64,000 nucleotides of DNA, taken from Methylobacterium sp. 77 (lineage in GTDB: Bacteria; Pseudomonadota; Alphaproteobacteria; Rhizobiales; Beijerinckiaceae). Under the pieces are notes generated by a model, which ran no database searches, was not told the DNA's origin, and was given only the letters and a program-made list of their open reading frames with translations. Positions 37,255 through 49,571 of this stretch are shown piece after piece. The stretch lies in contig NZ_KB910516.1 in assembly GCF_000372825.1 (NCBI RefSeq), positions 2,895,825 through 2,959,824 on the forward strand, in the 5' to 3' direction. Numbering within the stretch: the first letter of the stretch is position 1; each line of letters begins with the position of its first letter. The translations under genes and the position numbers were made by a program.

Positions 37255-37797
37255 ATGCCCCGCCTTTTCACCGCCCTGGAGATCCCGGCCCCCATCGCGG
37301 ACGCGCTGGCGCGCCATCAATGCGGCCTTCGCGGCGCGCGCTGGATCGAGCGCGGCGACCTCCACATCACCCTGCGCTTCCTCGGCGACGTCGACGAGGA
37401 TGTGGCCGGAGCGTTCCATGCGGGGCTGGTCGAGGCGCGCCGGCGCGCGCCGTTCGAGGTGACACTCGGCGGCCTCGACGCGTTCGGCGGCGACAGGCCC
37501 CGCGCGATCATCGCCAGCGTGCATCCCGGCGCCGACCTCCTCGACCTGCAGGAGGAGCACGAGCGCCTCGCCCGCACCGCCGGCGCCGAACCGGAACGGC
37601 GCAAGTTCACGCCGCACGTGACCCTCGCCCGCCTCAACCGGCGCGAGGCCGGCGCACCGGACGTGGCCGACTACCTCGCGGAGATGGGGCTGTTCCCGAC
37701 GTTGAGGTTCACCGCGACGCGCGTGGCGCTGTTCTCGGCGCGGGAGTCGCGGGGCGGCGGGCCTTATGTGGCGGAGGCGGCGTATCCGATGGGGTGA
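37255..37797 (+). CDS. thpR: RNA 2',3'-cyclic phosphodiesterase
   Basis: A 180-aa enzyme of the 2H phosphoesterase (LigT/ThpR) family, which opens 2',3'-cyclic RNA ends to 2'-phosphates. Both catalytic HxTx motifs are present: HITL (GDLHITLRFLGDV) and HVTL (FTPHVTLARL). The N-terminal RLFTALEIP is the family start. It begins 4 bases after the esterase stop, so both are likely on one transcript. Length is normal. Confidence 0.93.
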   Translation: MPRLFTALEIPAPIADALARHQCGLRGARWIERGDLHITLRFLGDVDEDVAGAFHAGLVEARRRAPFEVTLGGLDAFGGDRPRAIIASVHPGADLLDLQEEHERLARTAGAEPERRKFTPHVTLARLNRREAGAPDVADYLAEMGLFPTLRFTATRVALFSARESRGGGPYVAEAAYPMG

Positions 37798-37875
37798 CGT
37801 CCAGCGGGCACCGGCTGCAAAGCCGTGCCACCTGTGGCAACGTTGTCCGGTCCCAGGACGGATCGGAGAATTCCC

Positions 37876-38424
37876 GTGCGCTGCATCTCGCTGATTGGCT
37901 TGGCCCTCCTCTGCCTGGGCGCGGTGCCGACATCGTCGAGCGTCAGGGCCGATCCCATGCCGCCGGCCGCCCTGACGAGCGAAGGCCCGGTCCGGCCGAC
38001 ACGGTTCGACGGCATCCGCTACCTCGATAAGGACGGCGTTCCGACCTACCGCGTCAGCGATGGCGGCAAGCGGGTCGATTGGAGCTCGATGGTGGGCTAC
38101 CTGCGCTACAACGCCAATTGCATCGTCTGCCACGGCCCGGATGGGGCGGGCTCGACCTACGCCCCCTCCCTCGTCGACGCCTTGAAGCACGACGATTACG
38201 CGACCTTCGTGGGGATCGTCGTCGGCGGCAAGAAGGACGTGAACGCCTCCGAGCAGCTGGTTATGCCGGCTTTCGGCGAGGACAGGAACGTCATGTGCTA
38301 CATCGACGACGTCTACGTCTATCTGCGCGCCCGGTCCGACGGAGTCATCGGCCGTGGCCGGCCGGGCGAGCACGAGCCAAAGTCAGAAGCCTTCGAGAAG
38401 AAGGAGGATGCCTGCATGGGCTGA
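37876..38424 (+). CDS. c-type cytochrome of the c-553I / XoxG-like type
   Basis: A 182-aa periplasmic monohaem cytochrome. GTG 37876 follows CGGAG at 8 bases and gives a signal peptide (residues 1-24, ending VRADP). The haem site is C82-x-x-C85-H86 (NCIVCHGPDGAGSTYAP). The block LVMPAFGEDRNVMCYIDDVYVYL and ARSDGVIGRGRP is typical of the cytochrome c-553I family, which accepts electrons from PQQ methanol dehydrogenases (XoxF). Extra Cys residues (VMC, DAC) fit the 4-Cys description of this group. No dehydrogenase gene is adjacent, so the partner must be encoded elsewhere. Confidence 0.82.
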   Translation: MRCISLIGLALLCLGAVPTSSSVRADPMPPAALTSEGPVRPTRFDGIRYLDKDGVPTYRVSDGGKRVDWSSMVGYLRYNANCIVCHGPDGAGSTYAPSLVDALKHDDYATFVGIVVGGKKDVNASEQLVMPAFGEDRNVMCYIDDVYVYLRARSDGVIGRGRPGEHEPKSEAFEKKEDACMG

Positions 38425-38430
38425 AGGCGC

Positions 38431-39489
38431 TCACAGCCGCCTGAGCGCCACGCTCTCGATCCGGTGGCTCGCGCCCTTGGCCAGGATCAGGCTCGCCCGC
38501 TGGCGCGTCGGCAGGATATTGTCGCGCAGGTTCGGCAGGTTGATCGTGGTCCAGAGGGTATCGGCGATGTCGAGCGCCTCGGCCTCCGTCACCTCGGCAT
38601 ATTTGCGGAAGTAGGAGAGCGGGTCGCGGAAGGCGGTCTGGCGCAGGCGCAGGAAGCGGTTGACGTACCAGCGGTGAAGGTCGTCCTCGTGCCCGTCGAG
38701 GTAGATCGAGAAGTCGAAGAAGTCGGAGACGAACGGAATCGCGGTGCCGTCGCGGGGCAAACGCGCCGGCTGAAGGACGTTGAGTCCCTCGACGATGAGG
38801 ATGTCGGGGGATTCGATGACCCGCTCCTCGCCCGGCACGACGTCGTAGACGAGGTGGGAATAGAGCGGCGCGGCGACCCGTTTCTTGCCGGCCTTGATGT
38901 CGGTGAGGAAGCGCAGGAGGGCCGCCGTGTCGTAGCTCTCGGGGAAGCCCTTTCGCTCCATCGCGCCCATGCGCTTCAGCTCGGCATTGGACAGCAGGAA
39001 CCCGTCCGTGGTGACGAGATCGACCTTCGGCGTGTTGGGCCAGCGGGCGAGCAGCGCCTTGAGGACACGGGCGGAGGTGGATTTGCCCACCGCCACCGAT
39101 CCGGCGACGCCGATGATGTAGGGAACCTTGGCCTCGTGTTCGGCGAGGAGGAAGCGCTGGGTCGCCTTGAACAGCCCCTGCGTCGCCGCGACGTAGAGCG
39201 AGAGCAGGCGCGACAGCGGCAGGTAGATCGCCACCACCTCCTCGATGGAGATCGGGTCGTTCAGCGATTGCAGGCGGGCGACGTCGTCGCTGGTGAGGGT
39301 GAGCGGGGTCTCGGCGCGCAACTGCGCCCATTCCTCGCGGGGGAACAGCCGATAGGGCGACAGCCGCTCCGGCCCGATCCCGGTCACCGGGTCCTGGCCG
39401 AGGGCCAGGTCGCGGGTCATGACGGGGTCGCGCAGGACCGGCTCATGCCCCGACACGGCGGCGATGGGTCGTTGCGGCTCGATGGTCAC
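38431..39489 (-). CDS. coaA: Pantothenate kinase (type I)
   Basis: This enzyme phosphorylates pantothenate, the first and controlling step of CoA synthesis. It is 352 aa, slightly longer at the N-terminus than E. coli CoaA (316 aa). The P-loop is [17 protein letters not shown]; other family phrases are [28 protein letters not shown] and RKGFPESYD, and [12 protein letters not shown]. It overlaps hisE by 4 bases and converges with the cytochrome gene with 6 bases between stops. Confidence 0.96.
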   Translation of the reverse strand: MTIEPQRPIAAVSGHEPVLRDPVMTRDLALGQDPVTGIGPERLSPYRLFPREEWAQLRAETPLTLTSDDVARLQSLNDPISIEEVVAIYLPLSRLLSLYVAATQGLFKATQRFLLAEHEAKVPYIIGVAGSVAVGKSTSARVLKALLARWPNTPKVDLVTTDGFLLSNAELKRMGAMERKGFPESYDTAALLRFLTDIKAGKKRVAAPLYSHLVYDVVPGEERVIESPDILIVEGLNVLQPARLPRDGTAIPFVSDFFDFSIYLDGHEDDLHRWYVNRFLRLRQTAFRDPLSYFRKYAEVTEAEALDIADTLWTTINLPNLRDNILPTRQRASLILAKGASHRIESVALRRL

Positions 39490-39809
39490 GTCTGCCTCCG
39501 GGCCGCCTTCTCGGCGATGCCGCTCTGCGCCGTGCGGCGCTGGAGTTCCGCCATCACCTCGGGCAGGCCGATGCCGCCGGAGCGCAGCACCACGAGGAGG
39601 TGGTAGAGCACGTCGGCCGCCTCGCTCACCAGGCCGGCACGGTCGCCCTGGACGGCCGCGATCGCCGCCTCCACGGCTTCCTCACCGAGCTTCTTGGCGG
39701 CCTTGGCCGGGCCGCCCGCGAGGAGCTTGGCGGTGTAGGACTGGTCCGGAGGCGCCGCGGCCCGGTCGGCCACCAAGGCCTCCAGGTCGCTCAAGCTGAA
39801 ATCGGTCAT
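39486..39809 (-). CDS. hisE: Phosphoribosyl-ATP pyrophosphatase
   Basis: The second step of histidine synthesis, converting PR-ATP to PR-AMP. 107 aa, normal for HisE. Key residues are in [23 protein letters not shown] (metal-binding EExxE) and [14 protein letters not shown] (EAADxxYH). It overlaps coaA by 4 bases (translational coupling), and hisF lies 118 bp upstream, the standard alphaproteobacterial hisF-hisE-coaA order. Confidence 0.96.
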   Translation of the reverse strand: MTDFSLSDLEALVADRAAAPPDQSYTAKLLAGGPAKAAKKLGEEAVEAAIAAVQGDRAGLVSEAADVLYHLLVVLRSGGIGLPEVMAELQRRTAQSGIAEKAARRQT

Positions 39810-39927
39810 GCGATCCTAGGGACGTTGGCGAGCGGGGCCTCACGCGCGACGGTGCGGAGCCTGCGGCACAAGGCGGAATTGGGCAAGCGTGGGCGCGGGG
39901 GACGAGGGCGCGGCGGGGTCGAACGCG

Positions 39928-40704
39928 TCACGGATCGAGCCGCATGCGCAAGCCGGCCGCCGCCATATGCGCCTTGGCCTCGGCGATGGTGTGCTGTCCG
40001 AAATGGAAGATCGAGGCGGCGAGGACGGCACTGGCGCCGCCGTCTCGTACGCCGGCCACGAGATCGTCGAGGCCGCCGACGCCGCCGGAGGCGATAACCG
40101 GCACCGAGACGGCGTCCGAGATCGCCCGCGTCAGCGCGATGTCGTATCCCGAGCGCATCCCGTCCCGATCCATGGAGGTGACGAGGAGTTCGCCGGCGCC
40201 GCGCGCGGCCACCGTGCGGGCGAACGCGATGGCGTCGAGCCCGGTCGGCGTTCGGCCGCCATGGGTGAAGATCTGCCAGGCATCGGGTTCGCCCGGAGCG
40301 GAGGTGCGCTTGGCGTCGATGGCGACGACGATGCACTGACTGCCGAATTTGAGGGCGCCGCGCTCGACGAAGGACGGGTCGTTCACTGCCGCCGTGTTGA
40401 TCGAGACCTTGTCGGCCCCGGCAAGCAGAAGCGTGCGGATGTCCTCCACCGTGCGCACGCCCCCGCCCACGGTGAGCGGCATGAAGCAGGCCTCGGCCGT
40501 GCGGCTCACCACGTCGAGCAGGGTGCCGCGTGCCTCGTGGCTCGCGGTGATGTCGAGAAAGCAGAGTTCGTCCGCCCCGGCCGCATCGTAGGCCTTGGCC
40601 GCCTCCACCGGATCGCCGGCATCGCGCAGTTCCAGGAACTGGACGCCCTTGACGACGCGTCCGTCCTTCACGTCGAGGCAGGGGATGATACGGGTCTTCA
40701 ACAT
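39928..40704 (-). CDS. hisF: Imidazole glycerol phosphate synthase, cyclase subunit
   Basis: The TIM-barrel subunit of IGP synthase, joining histidine and purine metabolism through AICAR. 258 aa from ATG 40704. It starts [21 protein letters not shown] with the first catalytic Asp in CLDV, and the second (D-x-D near [14 protein letters not shown]) is present, as is [13 protein letters not shown]. HisH is not in this window. The spacer to hisE has no terminator. An ORF extending to 40755 is not needed. Confidence 0.97.
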   Translation of the reverse strand: MLKTRIIPCLDVKDGRVVKGVQFLELRDAGDPVEAAKAYDAAGADELCFLDITASHEARGTLLDVVSRTAEACFMPLTVGGGVRTVEDIRTLLLAGADKVSINTAAVNDPSFVERGALKFGSQCIVVAIDAKRTSAPGEPDAWQIFTHGGRTPTGLDAIAFARTVAARGAGELLVTSMDRDGMRSGYDIALTRAISDAVSVPVIASGGVGGLDDLVAGVRDGGASAVLAASIFHFGQHTIAEAKAHMAAAGLRMRLDP

Positions 40705-40895
40705 GGTGGACCTGTCACGCTTGCGGCCGAACACGGGTCGCAGGCATCGGGCCATGCCCGCCCCGGCACCATTCCGTCAACTCGACAGGGCCGATCGGCA
40801 CCATTTTGCCGGATCAACTCGGCCGATTTGAAAGGCAGGCGGGGCGTAAGGGGGGCTCTCCCCGGAACCCGTCGGCTCCGCCATCGGTCGCCGTC

Positions 40896-41885
40896 CTACC
40901 CCCACAGGTCCGGCGTCGGCGGATGGATCAGGCTGCCGTCGAAGCGCAGGGCCGGTTCGCGGTCCCGCGCCAGCAGCAGGGGGCCGTCGAGGTCGACGTA
41001 ATCGGCGTGATGGGCGAGCAGCATCGCCGGGGCCATGGCGAGCGAGGTGCCGACCATGCAGCCGATCATCAGCGAGAGACCCCGCGCCTTGGCCTCGTGC
41101 GCCAGCATCACCGCCTCGGTGAGGCCACCGGCCTTGTCGAGCTTGATGTTGATGGCGTCGTAGCGGTCGCTCAGGGCGTCGAGACCGGCACGGTCATGCA
41201 GGCTCTCATCGGCGCAGATCGGGATCGGCCGGGGGATGTGCGCGAGGAGGTCGTCCTCCCCGGCGGGGAGCGGCTGCTCGATCAGGCCGACGCCCGCCGC
41301 CACGCAGGCGGCGAGGTTCGCCTCGATGGTCTCCGCCCGCCACGCCTCGTTGGCATCGACGATGAGGCGTGAATCCGGCGCGCCGCGCCTCACGGCGGCG
41401 ATGCGCGCCGGGTCGCCCTCACCGCCGAGCTTGACCTTGAGCAGCGGACGATGGGCGGCGGAACGGGCGGCGTCCTCCATGCTCTCGGGCGTGCCGAGGC
41501 TCAGCGTGTAGGCCGTGGTCGCGACCTGCGGCGGGCTGAGGCCCGCGATCTCCCAGGCCGGACGGCCGAGCTGCTTGGCCTCGAGGTCGAGCAGGGCGCA
41601 GTCGAGGGCGTTGCGGGCGGCGCCCGCCTTCATCAGCGTCAGCAGGTCGGTGCGGGTGGCGCCGGACGCGATGGCACCGGCCTGTTCGGAGATCAGGGCG
41701 CAGACACTCTCCGGGGATTCGCCGTAGCGCGGATAAGGCACGCATTCGCCGCGTCCCACATGGCCGTCCGCCTCGTCCGCGATGGTGGCGAGCACCACCA
41801 CCGCTTCCGTGCGGCTGCCGCGGGCAATGGTGAAGGCGCCCGCGATCGGGAAGCGCTCCACCGCGACGGTGAGGCGGCGGGTCAT
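40896..41885 (-). CDS. dgcA: N-acetyl-D-glutamate racemase/epimerase-like (enolase superfamily)
   Basis: A 329-aa muconate-lactonizing-enzyme-type member of the enolase superfamily, close to L-Ala-D/L-Glu epimerases. Barrel motifs are LKVKLGGEGD (K-x-K), LIVDANEAW (Asp), IEQPLPAGED (Glu), PICADESLH (Asp/Glu) and INIKLDKAGGL (Lys). It overlaps the DUF1611 gene by 4 bases. That pairing matches the recently described dgcN-dgcA system, in which D-glutamate is N-acetylated and then epimerised. A role as a plain dipeptide epimerase remains possible. Confidence 0.85.
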   Translation of the reverse strand: MTRRLTVAVERFPIAGAFTIARGSRTEAVVVLATIADEADGHVGRGECVPYPRYGESPESVCALISEQAGAIASGATRTDLLTLMKAGAARNALDCALLDLEAKQLGRPAWEIAGLSPPQVATTAYTLSLGTPESMEDAARSAAHRPLLKVKLGGEGDPARIAAVRRGAPDSRLIVDANEAWRAETIEANLAACVAAGVGLIEQPLPAGEDDLLAHIPRPIPICADESLHDRAGLDALSDRYDAINIKLDKAGGLTEAVMLAHEAKARGLSLMIGCMVGTSLAMAPAMLLAHHADYVDLDGPLLLARDREPALRFDGSLIHPPTPDLWG

Positions 41886-42904
41886 GCGGCGCTCCCGGCG
41901 GGAAACTCCGCCAGCATCCGGTCGATGATCCCGTCGACGCCGAAACGCACCGGATCGGTGGTGGGCAGCCCATGCTCGCGGGTGAGGTCCTGGAGCAGGG
42001 TCCGCGCCTCGTCCTCGCCGAGCGATTGCGTGTTCACCGCGATGCCGACCGGGCAGATGCCGGGATTGGTGAGGCTGCCGAGCTGGATCGTCAGGTCGAT
42101 CACCTCCTGGATCGAGGGGAGCGGATGCTTCACCCCGCGCATCGCGGTGCGGCTCGGCTCGTGGCAGACGACGAAGGCATCGGCCTGGGCGCCGTGGAGC
42201 AGGCCGAGACTGACGCCGGCGAAGGAAGGGTGGTAGAGCGAGCCCTGCCCCTCGATCAGGTCCCAATGATCGGGGTCCGCCGCCGGGGAGATCCATTCGA
42301 CGGCGCCGGAGATGAAATCGGCCACCACCGCGTCGATGGCGACGCCGCGCCCGGAAATGAACACCCCGGTCTGACCGGTGGCACGGAAATCCGCGTCGAG
42401 GCCGCGCTCGCGCATGCCGCGCTCCAGGGCGAGGACGGTGTACTTCTTTCCCACCGAACAATCGGTGCCGACGCTGAGGAGCCGGCGGCCGGTCCGCTTC
42501 GTGCCCTTGCCGGTGTCGAAGGTCTCGGTGGTGTGGCGGACGTCGTGGAGTTGCCGGCCGTTCCGCTCCGCCGCCTCGGCGATCTCGGGGACCGAACCGA
42601 GGCGCACATGCAGGCCGCTGGCGATGTCGAGCCCGGCATCGAGCGCGGCCACGACTTCGGACACCCAATGCGGCGGCAGCACGCCGCCGGCATTGGCGAC
42701 GCCGATGACCATGGTCTTGCAGCCCTTGGCCACGGCCTCGTCCAGGGTCAGGTCGGGAATGCCGAGATCGGCGGCGCATCCGTCCAGGCGAAGCTGGCCG
42801 ACGCACCATTCCGGGCGCCAGTCGGCGATGCCGTAGGCCGTCTTGGCGGCCAGCGTATCGGGCACGTCGCCCAGGAACATCAGGTAGGGCGTTTCGATCT
42901 GCAT
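41882..42904 (-). CDS. dgcN: DUF1611 protein, DgcN-like D-glutamate N-acetyltransferase
   Basis: A 340-aa protein of the DUF1611 family. It starts METQ-type (MQIETPYLMFLGD) and has the P-loop-like LSVGTDCSVGKKYTVLAL, FRATGQTGVFISGRG, WDLIEGQGSLYHPSFAG and ICPVGIAVNTQSL. DUF1611 members were shown to be the DgcN enzymes acetylating D-glutamate, paired with DgcA as here. The 4-base overlap with dgcA signals coupled translation. I take ATG 42904; the frame stays open to 43042 but that part is unlike the family. Confidence 0.85.
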   Translation of the reverse strand: MQIETPYLMFLGDVPDTLAAKTAYGIADWRPEWCVGQLRLDGCAADLGIPDLTLDEAVAKGCKTMVIGVANAGGVLPPHWVSEVVAALDAGLDIASGLHVRLGSVPEIAEAAERNGRQLHDVRHTTETFDTGKGTKRTGRRLLSVGTDCSVGKKYTVLALERGMRERGLDADFRATGQTGVFISGRGVAIDAVVADFISGAVEWISPAADPDHWDLIEGQGSLYHPSFAGVSLGLLHGAQADAFVVCHEPSRTAMRGVKHPLPSIQEVIDLTIQLGSLTNPGICPVGIAVNTQSLGEDEARTLLQDLTREHGLPTTDPVRFGVDGIIDRMLAEFPAGSAA

Positions 42905-43104
42905 CTCGCATTCACCCGCGGACTGAGCTGTGAGGGCCGGTTCGCGCCGTCTATGCGCGAAGGCGCCGCCGCTGCCAAATGCATGATCATGGCCACGCCA
43001 GTCATAACCACGGCATTCGGACACCCCTGACGCAATCGGCACTTGCGGCCGGCACCGTTGTCGGGTGTTGTCCGCGCCCGGATCGGACGAGGGAGGTTAC
43101 GGCC

Positions 43105-43749
43105 ATGAAGATGTACGGCAATTGGCGCTCGGCCGCCGCCTTCCGGGTGCGCATCGCCCTCAACCTCAAGGGTCTCGCCTGCGAGGAAACCTTCATCGAC
43201 CTCGATGCGGGCGACCAGCACAAGCCCGACTTTCTGGCCATCAATCCGCAAGGCGCGGTGCCGGCCTTCTTCGACGGCGATGGCCCACCCCTGACCCAGT
43301 CGCTGGCGATCCTCGACTATCTCGAGGACATCCATCCCGAACCCGCCCTGCTGCCGAGCGAGCCGAAGGCCCGTGCCCGCGCCCGCTCGCTGGCGCAGGT
43401 GGTCGCCTGCGACACCCATCCGCTCTACGTGCCCCGGGTCCGCACCTACCTGATGTCGGCCTACGACATCCCGAAGGACCGCATGATGGGCTTCGTGCGG
43501 CACTGGTTCGAGATGGGCCTCGGGACGCTGGAGACCCGCCTCGCCAACGAGCCCGGCACCGGCCGCTACGCGCAAGGCGATGCGATCAGCCATGCCGATC
43601 TGTGCCTCGTGAGCCTCTGGGTCGGCACCGGCATCTTCGGCGTGGAGACCGCGCCCTATCCCACGGTGAAGCGGATCGCCGAGGACTGCCTGTCCCAGGA
43701 CGCCTTCGCCAAGGCACACCCGCTGCGCCAGCCCGGAGCGCCGGCCTGA
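43105..43749 (+). CDS. Glutathione S-transferase, maleylacetoacetate isomerase type
   Basis: A 214-aa zeta-class-like GST, likely a maleylacetoacetate isomerase (tyrosine catabolism) or a similar isomerase. The N-terminal thioredoxin fold has YGNWRSAAAFRVRIALNLKG with the zeta-type Ser-rich catalytic region (here WRSAA; the classic is SSCSWRVR), then NPQGAVPAFFDGD and LTQSLAILDYLED for glutathione binding. The helical C-domain has YAQGDAISHADLCLVSLW. The ribosome site GGGAGG lies 8 bases upstream of ATG 43105. No other tyrosine-degradation gene is beside it, so the symbol is withheld. Confidence 0.85.
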   Translation: MKMYGNWRSAAAFRVRIALNLKGLACEETFIDLDAGDQHKPDFLAINPQGAVPAFFDGDGPPLTQSLAILDYLEDIHPEPALLPSEPKARARARSLAQVVACDTHPLYVPRVRTYLMSAYDIPKDRMMGFVRHWFEMGLGTLETRLANEPGTGRYAQGDAISHADLCLVSLWVGTGIFGVETAPYPTVKRIAEDCLSQDAFAKAHPLRQPGAPA

Positions 43750-43965
43750 ACCGATCGGCGGCAAAATCCCGCCCAAGATTTCGCCCAGAGTTCCGCCGAA
43801 GTTCCCGCCGCGATGACTCGGCAGGATATCATAGGTGAAAGATTCGCCTGAGAATGTTGGCGGTCGCTTGCCACCGACGCTGCCGTGCGCTCGGTTTTTG
43901 CCTATACTACCCGTGCGGACGAAAGCCGAACGGCCTGCCGCTGAACGTTGAGGATGAGGGAACGC

Positions 43966-45297
43966 ATGGTACCGGGCGAAACCGTGGACAACCTCCACCG
44001 CATCGTAGTCGTCGGCGGAGGCGCGGCGGGTCTTCAGCTCGCGACCAAGCTCGGCGATACGCTGGGCAGGAAGGGCAAGGCCCACGTCACCCTCGTGGAC
44101 CGGGCCCGCACCCATATCTGGAAGCCGCTGCTGCATGAAGTCGCCGCCGGCAGCCTCGACGTGGGCCATCATGCGGTGGACTACCTCCACCATGCCCACC
44201 ACCATCATTTCCGCTATCGCATCGGCTCGATGACCGGGCTCGACCGCGCCGCGCACACGATCCAGCTCGCCGCGAGCCACGATGCCGAAGGCCGCGAGGT
44301 GACCCCGGTCCGGTCCGTCCCCTACGACACGCTGGTGCTGGCGGTGGGCTCGACCACCAACGATTTCGGCACGCCGGGCGTGAAGGAGAACGCCATCGCC
44401 CTCGACACGCCGGACCAGGCGGTGCGTTTCCACCAGCGCCTCGTCAACGGCATGCTGCGCGCGCATACCCAGGTCGGTCCGGTACGCCCCGGCCAGCTCC
44501 ACGTGACGGTGATCGGAGCCGGCGCCACGGGCACCGAGCTCGCCGCCGAGCTTCATCGCACCACCCGCGACGTGGCCTCCACCGGCCTCGACAGGATCGA
44601 CCCGGCGAAGGACCTGAAGATCACCCTGGTCGAGGCGGCGAGCCGCATCCTGCCGGCCGTCCCCGAGCGGCTCTCGTTCCAGGTGATGGCCTTGCTGAAC
44701 GAGATCGGAGTCGATGTGCGGACCGAGGCGCGCGTCACCGAAGTCCGCCCCGAAGGCGTCCAGCTCGCCGATGGCGGGTTCATTCCCTCCGAACTCGTGG
44801 TCTGGGCGGCCGGCGTGAAGGCGCCTCCGTTCCTGCACGACATCGGCGGCCTGGAGACGACGCGCAACAATCAGCTCGTGGTCACGCCGACGCTCCAGAC
44901 CACGCGCGACCCCGACATCTTCGCCATCGGCGATTGCGCCTATCTCGTGGAGAAGGGCTCGGACACCCCGATCCCGCCCCGCGCGCAGGCGGCGCACCAG
45001 CAGGCGAGCCATCTCGTCAAGCAAATCCCGATCAAGATGGCGGGCGAGCCCCTGAAGCCGTTCAAGTATCGCGACTTCGGCTCGCTGGTCTCGCTCGGGG
45101 AGTATTCCGCGGTGGGGAACCTGATGGGGTTCATCCAGGGCAAGAACATGTTCATCGCCGGGCTGTTCGCGCGGATGATGTACCGTTCGCTCTACAAGAT
45201 GCACGAGCAGGCCCTGCACGGCACGATCAAGACCGGCCTCGACACCCTGGCCCGCGCGCTGACGAGACGGACGGAGCCACGGGTCAAGCTGCACTGA
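43966..45297 (+). CDS. ndh: Type II NADH dehydrogenase (NDH-2)
   Basis: A single-subunit, non-proton-pumping FAD enzyme that passes electrons from NADH to quinone at the inner membrane. 443 aa. The first dinucleotide fold reads RIVVVGGGAAGLQLA, the second VTVIGAGATGTELAAEL. The FAD site is IFAIGDCAYL, and ARAQAAHQQASHLVKQI with the C-terminal amphipathic FIAGLFARMMYRSLYK matches NDH-2. I choose ATG 43966 (MVPGETV) with GAGGGA upstream; ATG 43954 and TTG 43948 are also in frame. Confidence 0.93.
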   Translation: MVPGETVDNLHRIVVVGGGAAGLQLATKLGDTLGRKGKAHVTLVDRARTHIWKPLLHEVAAGSLDVGHHAVDYLHHAHHHHFRYRIGSMTGLDRAAHTIQLAASHDAEGREVTPVRSVPYDTLVLAVGSTTNDFGTPGVKENAIALDTPDQAVRFHQRLVNGMLRAHTQVGPVRPGQLHVTVIGAGATGTELAAELHRTTRDVASTGLDRIDPAKDLKITLVEAASRILPAVPERLSFQVMALLNEIGVDVRTEARVTEVRPEGVQLADGGFIPSELVVWAAGVKAPPFLHDIGGLETTRNNQLVVTPTLQTTRDPDIFAIGDCAYLVEKGSDTPIPPRAQAAHQQASHLVKQIPIKMAGEPLKPFKYRDFGSLVSLGEYSAVGNLMGFIQGKNMFIAGLFARMMYRSLYKMHEQALHGTIKTGLDTLARALTRRTEPRVKLH

Positions 45298-45326
45298 GCC
45301 ACATCCGAATTAGACGCCGGATTTCA

Positions 45327-45353
45327 CCCGGGAGTCGTTCGTCGGCTCCCGGG
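45327..45353 (+). terminator. Hairpin after ndh
   Basis: CCCGGGAG and CTCCCGGG form an 8-bp perfect stem across an 11-base loop, 30 bases after the ndh stop. There is no T run, so this is a weak or structural signal only. Confidence 0.4.
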
Positions 45354-45376
45354 CAGGAACGCGACGAGAAGCGACC

Positions 45377-45682
45377 ATGATCGACATCATCCAGGGATTG
45401 CAGCAGCGCAACCCGACCCTCGGCCCCTACCTCCTCGTGCTGCGCTCCGATTCCCGCGCACGCGATCCGTCCGATCCGGCCCGGCTCTGCGCCGAGGCGG
45501 AAGCCTGGATCGCCGAGAAGGCCCCCGGTGCGCGCCTGTCGCAGGAGACCGTGCTGATCGCCCCCTATCCGGGAGCAATGCCGGCCGAGCGCAGCGTATC
45601 AGTCATGGCGTTTAAGGATGCGATGCAGCTCGCCGCCTTCGCCACGGTCTGGACGGTCGACCCCGAGCCGGACGAGGAGTGA
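45377..45682 (+). CDS. Small soluble protein of unknown function
   Basis: A 101-aa acidic protein. It begins MIDIIQGLQQRNPTLGPYLL, has a regular helix/strand pattern, and ends PEPDEE. No signal peptide or membrane segment is present. I do not recognise the family. The start has GACGAGAAG upstream, and the gene follows ndh by 79 bp. Its stop is 15 bases before the hybrid kinase stop on the other strand, and a 10-bp hairpin overlaps both ends. Confidence 0.65.
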   Translation: MIDIIQGLQQRNPTLGPYLLVLRSDSRARDPSDPARLCAEAEAWIAEKAPGARLSQETVLIAPYPGAMPAERSVSVMAFKDAMQLAAFATVWTVDPEPDEE

Positions 45683-45697
45683 CGAGGGCCCGAACGA

Positions 45698-49372
<3,675 letters not shown>

Positions 49373-49571
49373 GGTCAAGGATCGGGCCTCGTTGAGGTGC
49401 GGTGACGGCCTAGCAGGGTCGATAGCCTTGCAGGGCATCAGCAATGTCGGCCGTCAGGATAACATCCGATTTATCGGAGCGGTTTTTGCCGGGGCGTTCA
49501 ACCTTGGGTCTCCCGACCGGGTCCACTCCGTCGTTGGGTGAGGCTTCGCCGACACGGTGAAGACGGCCAGA

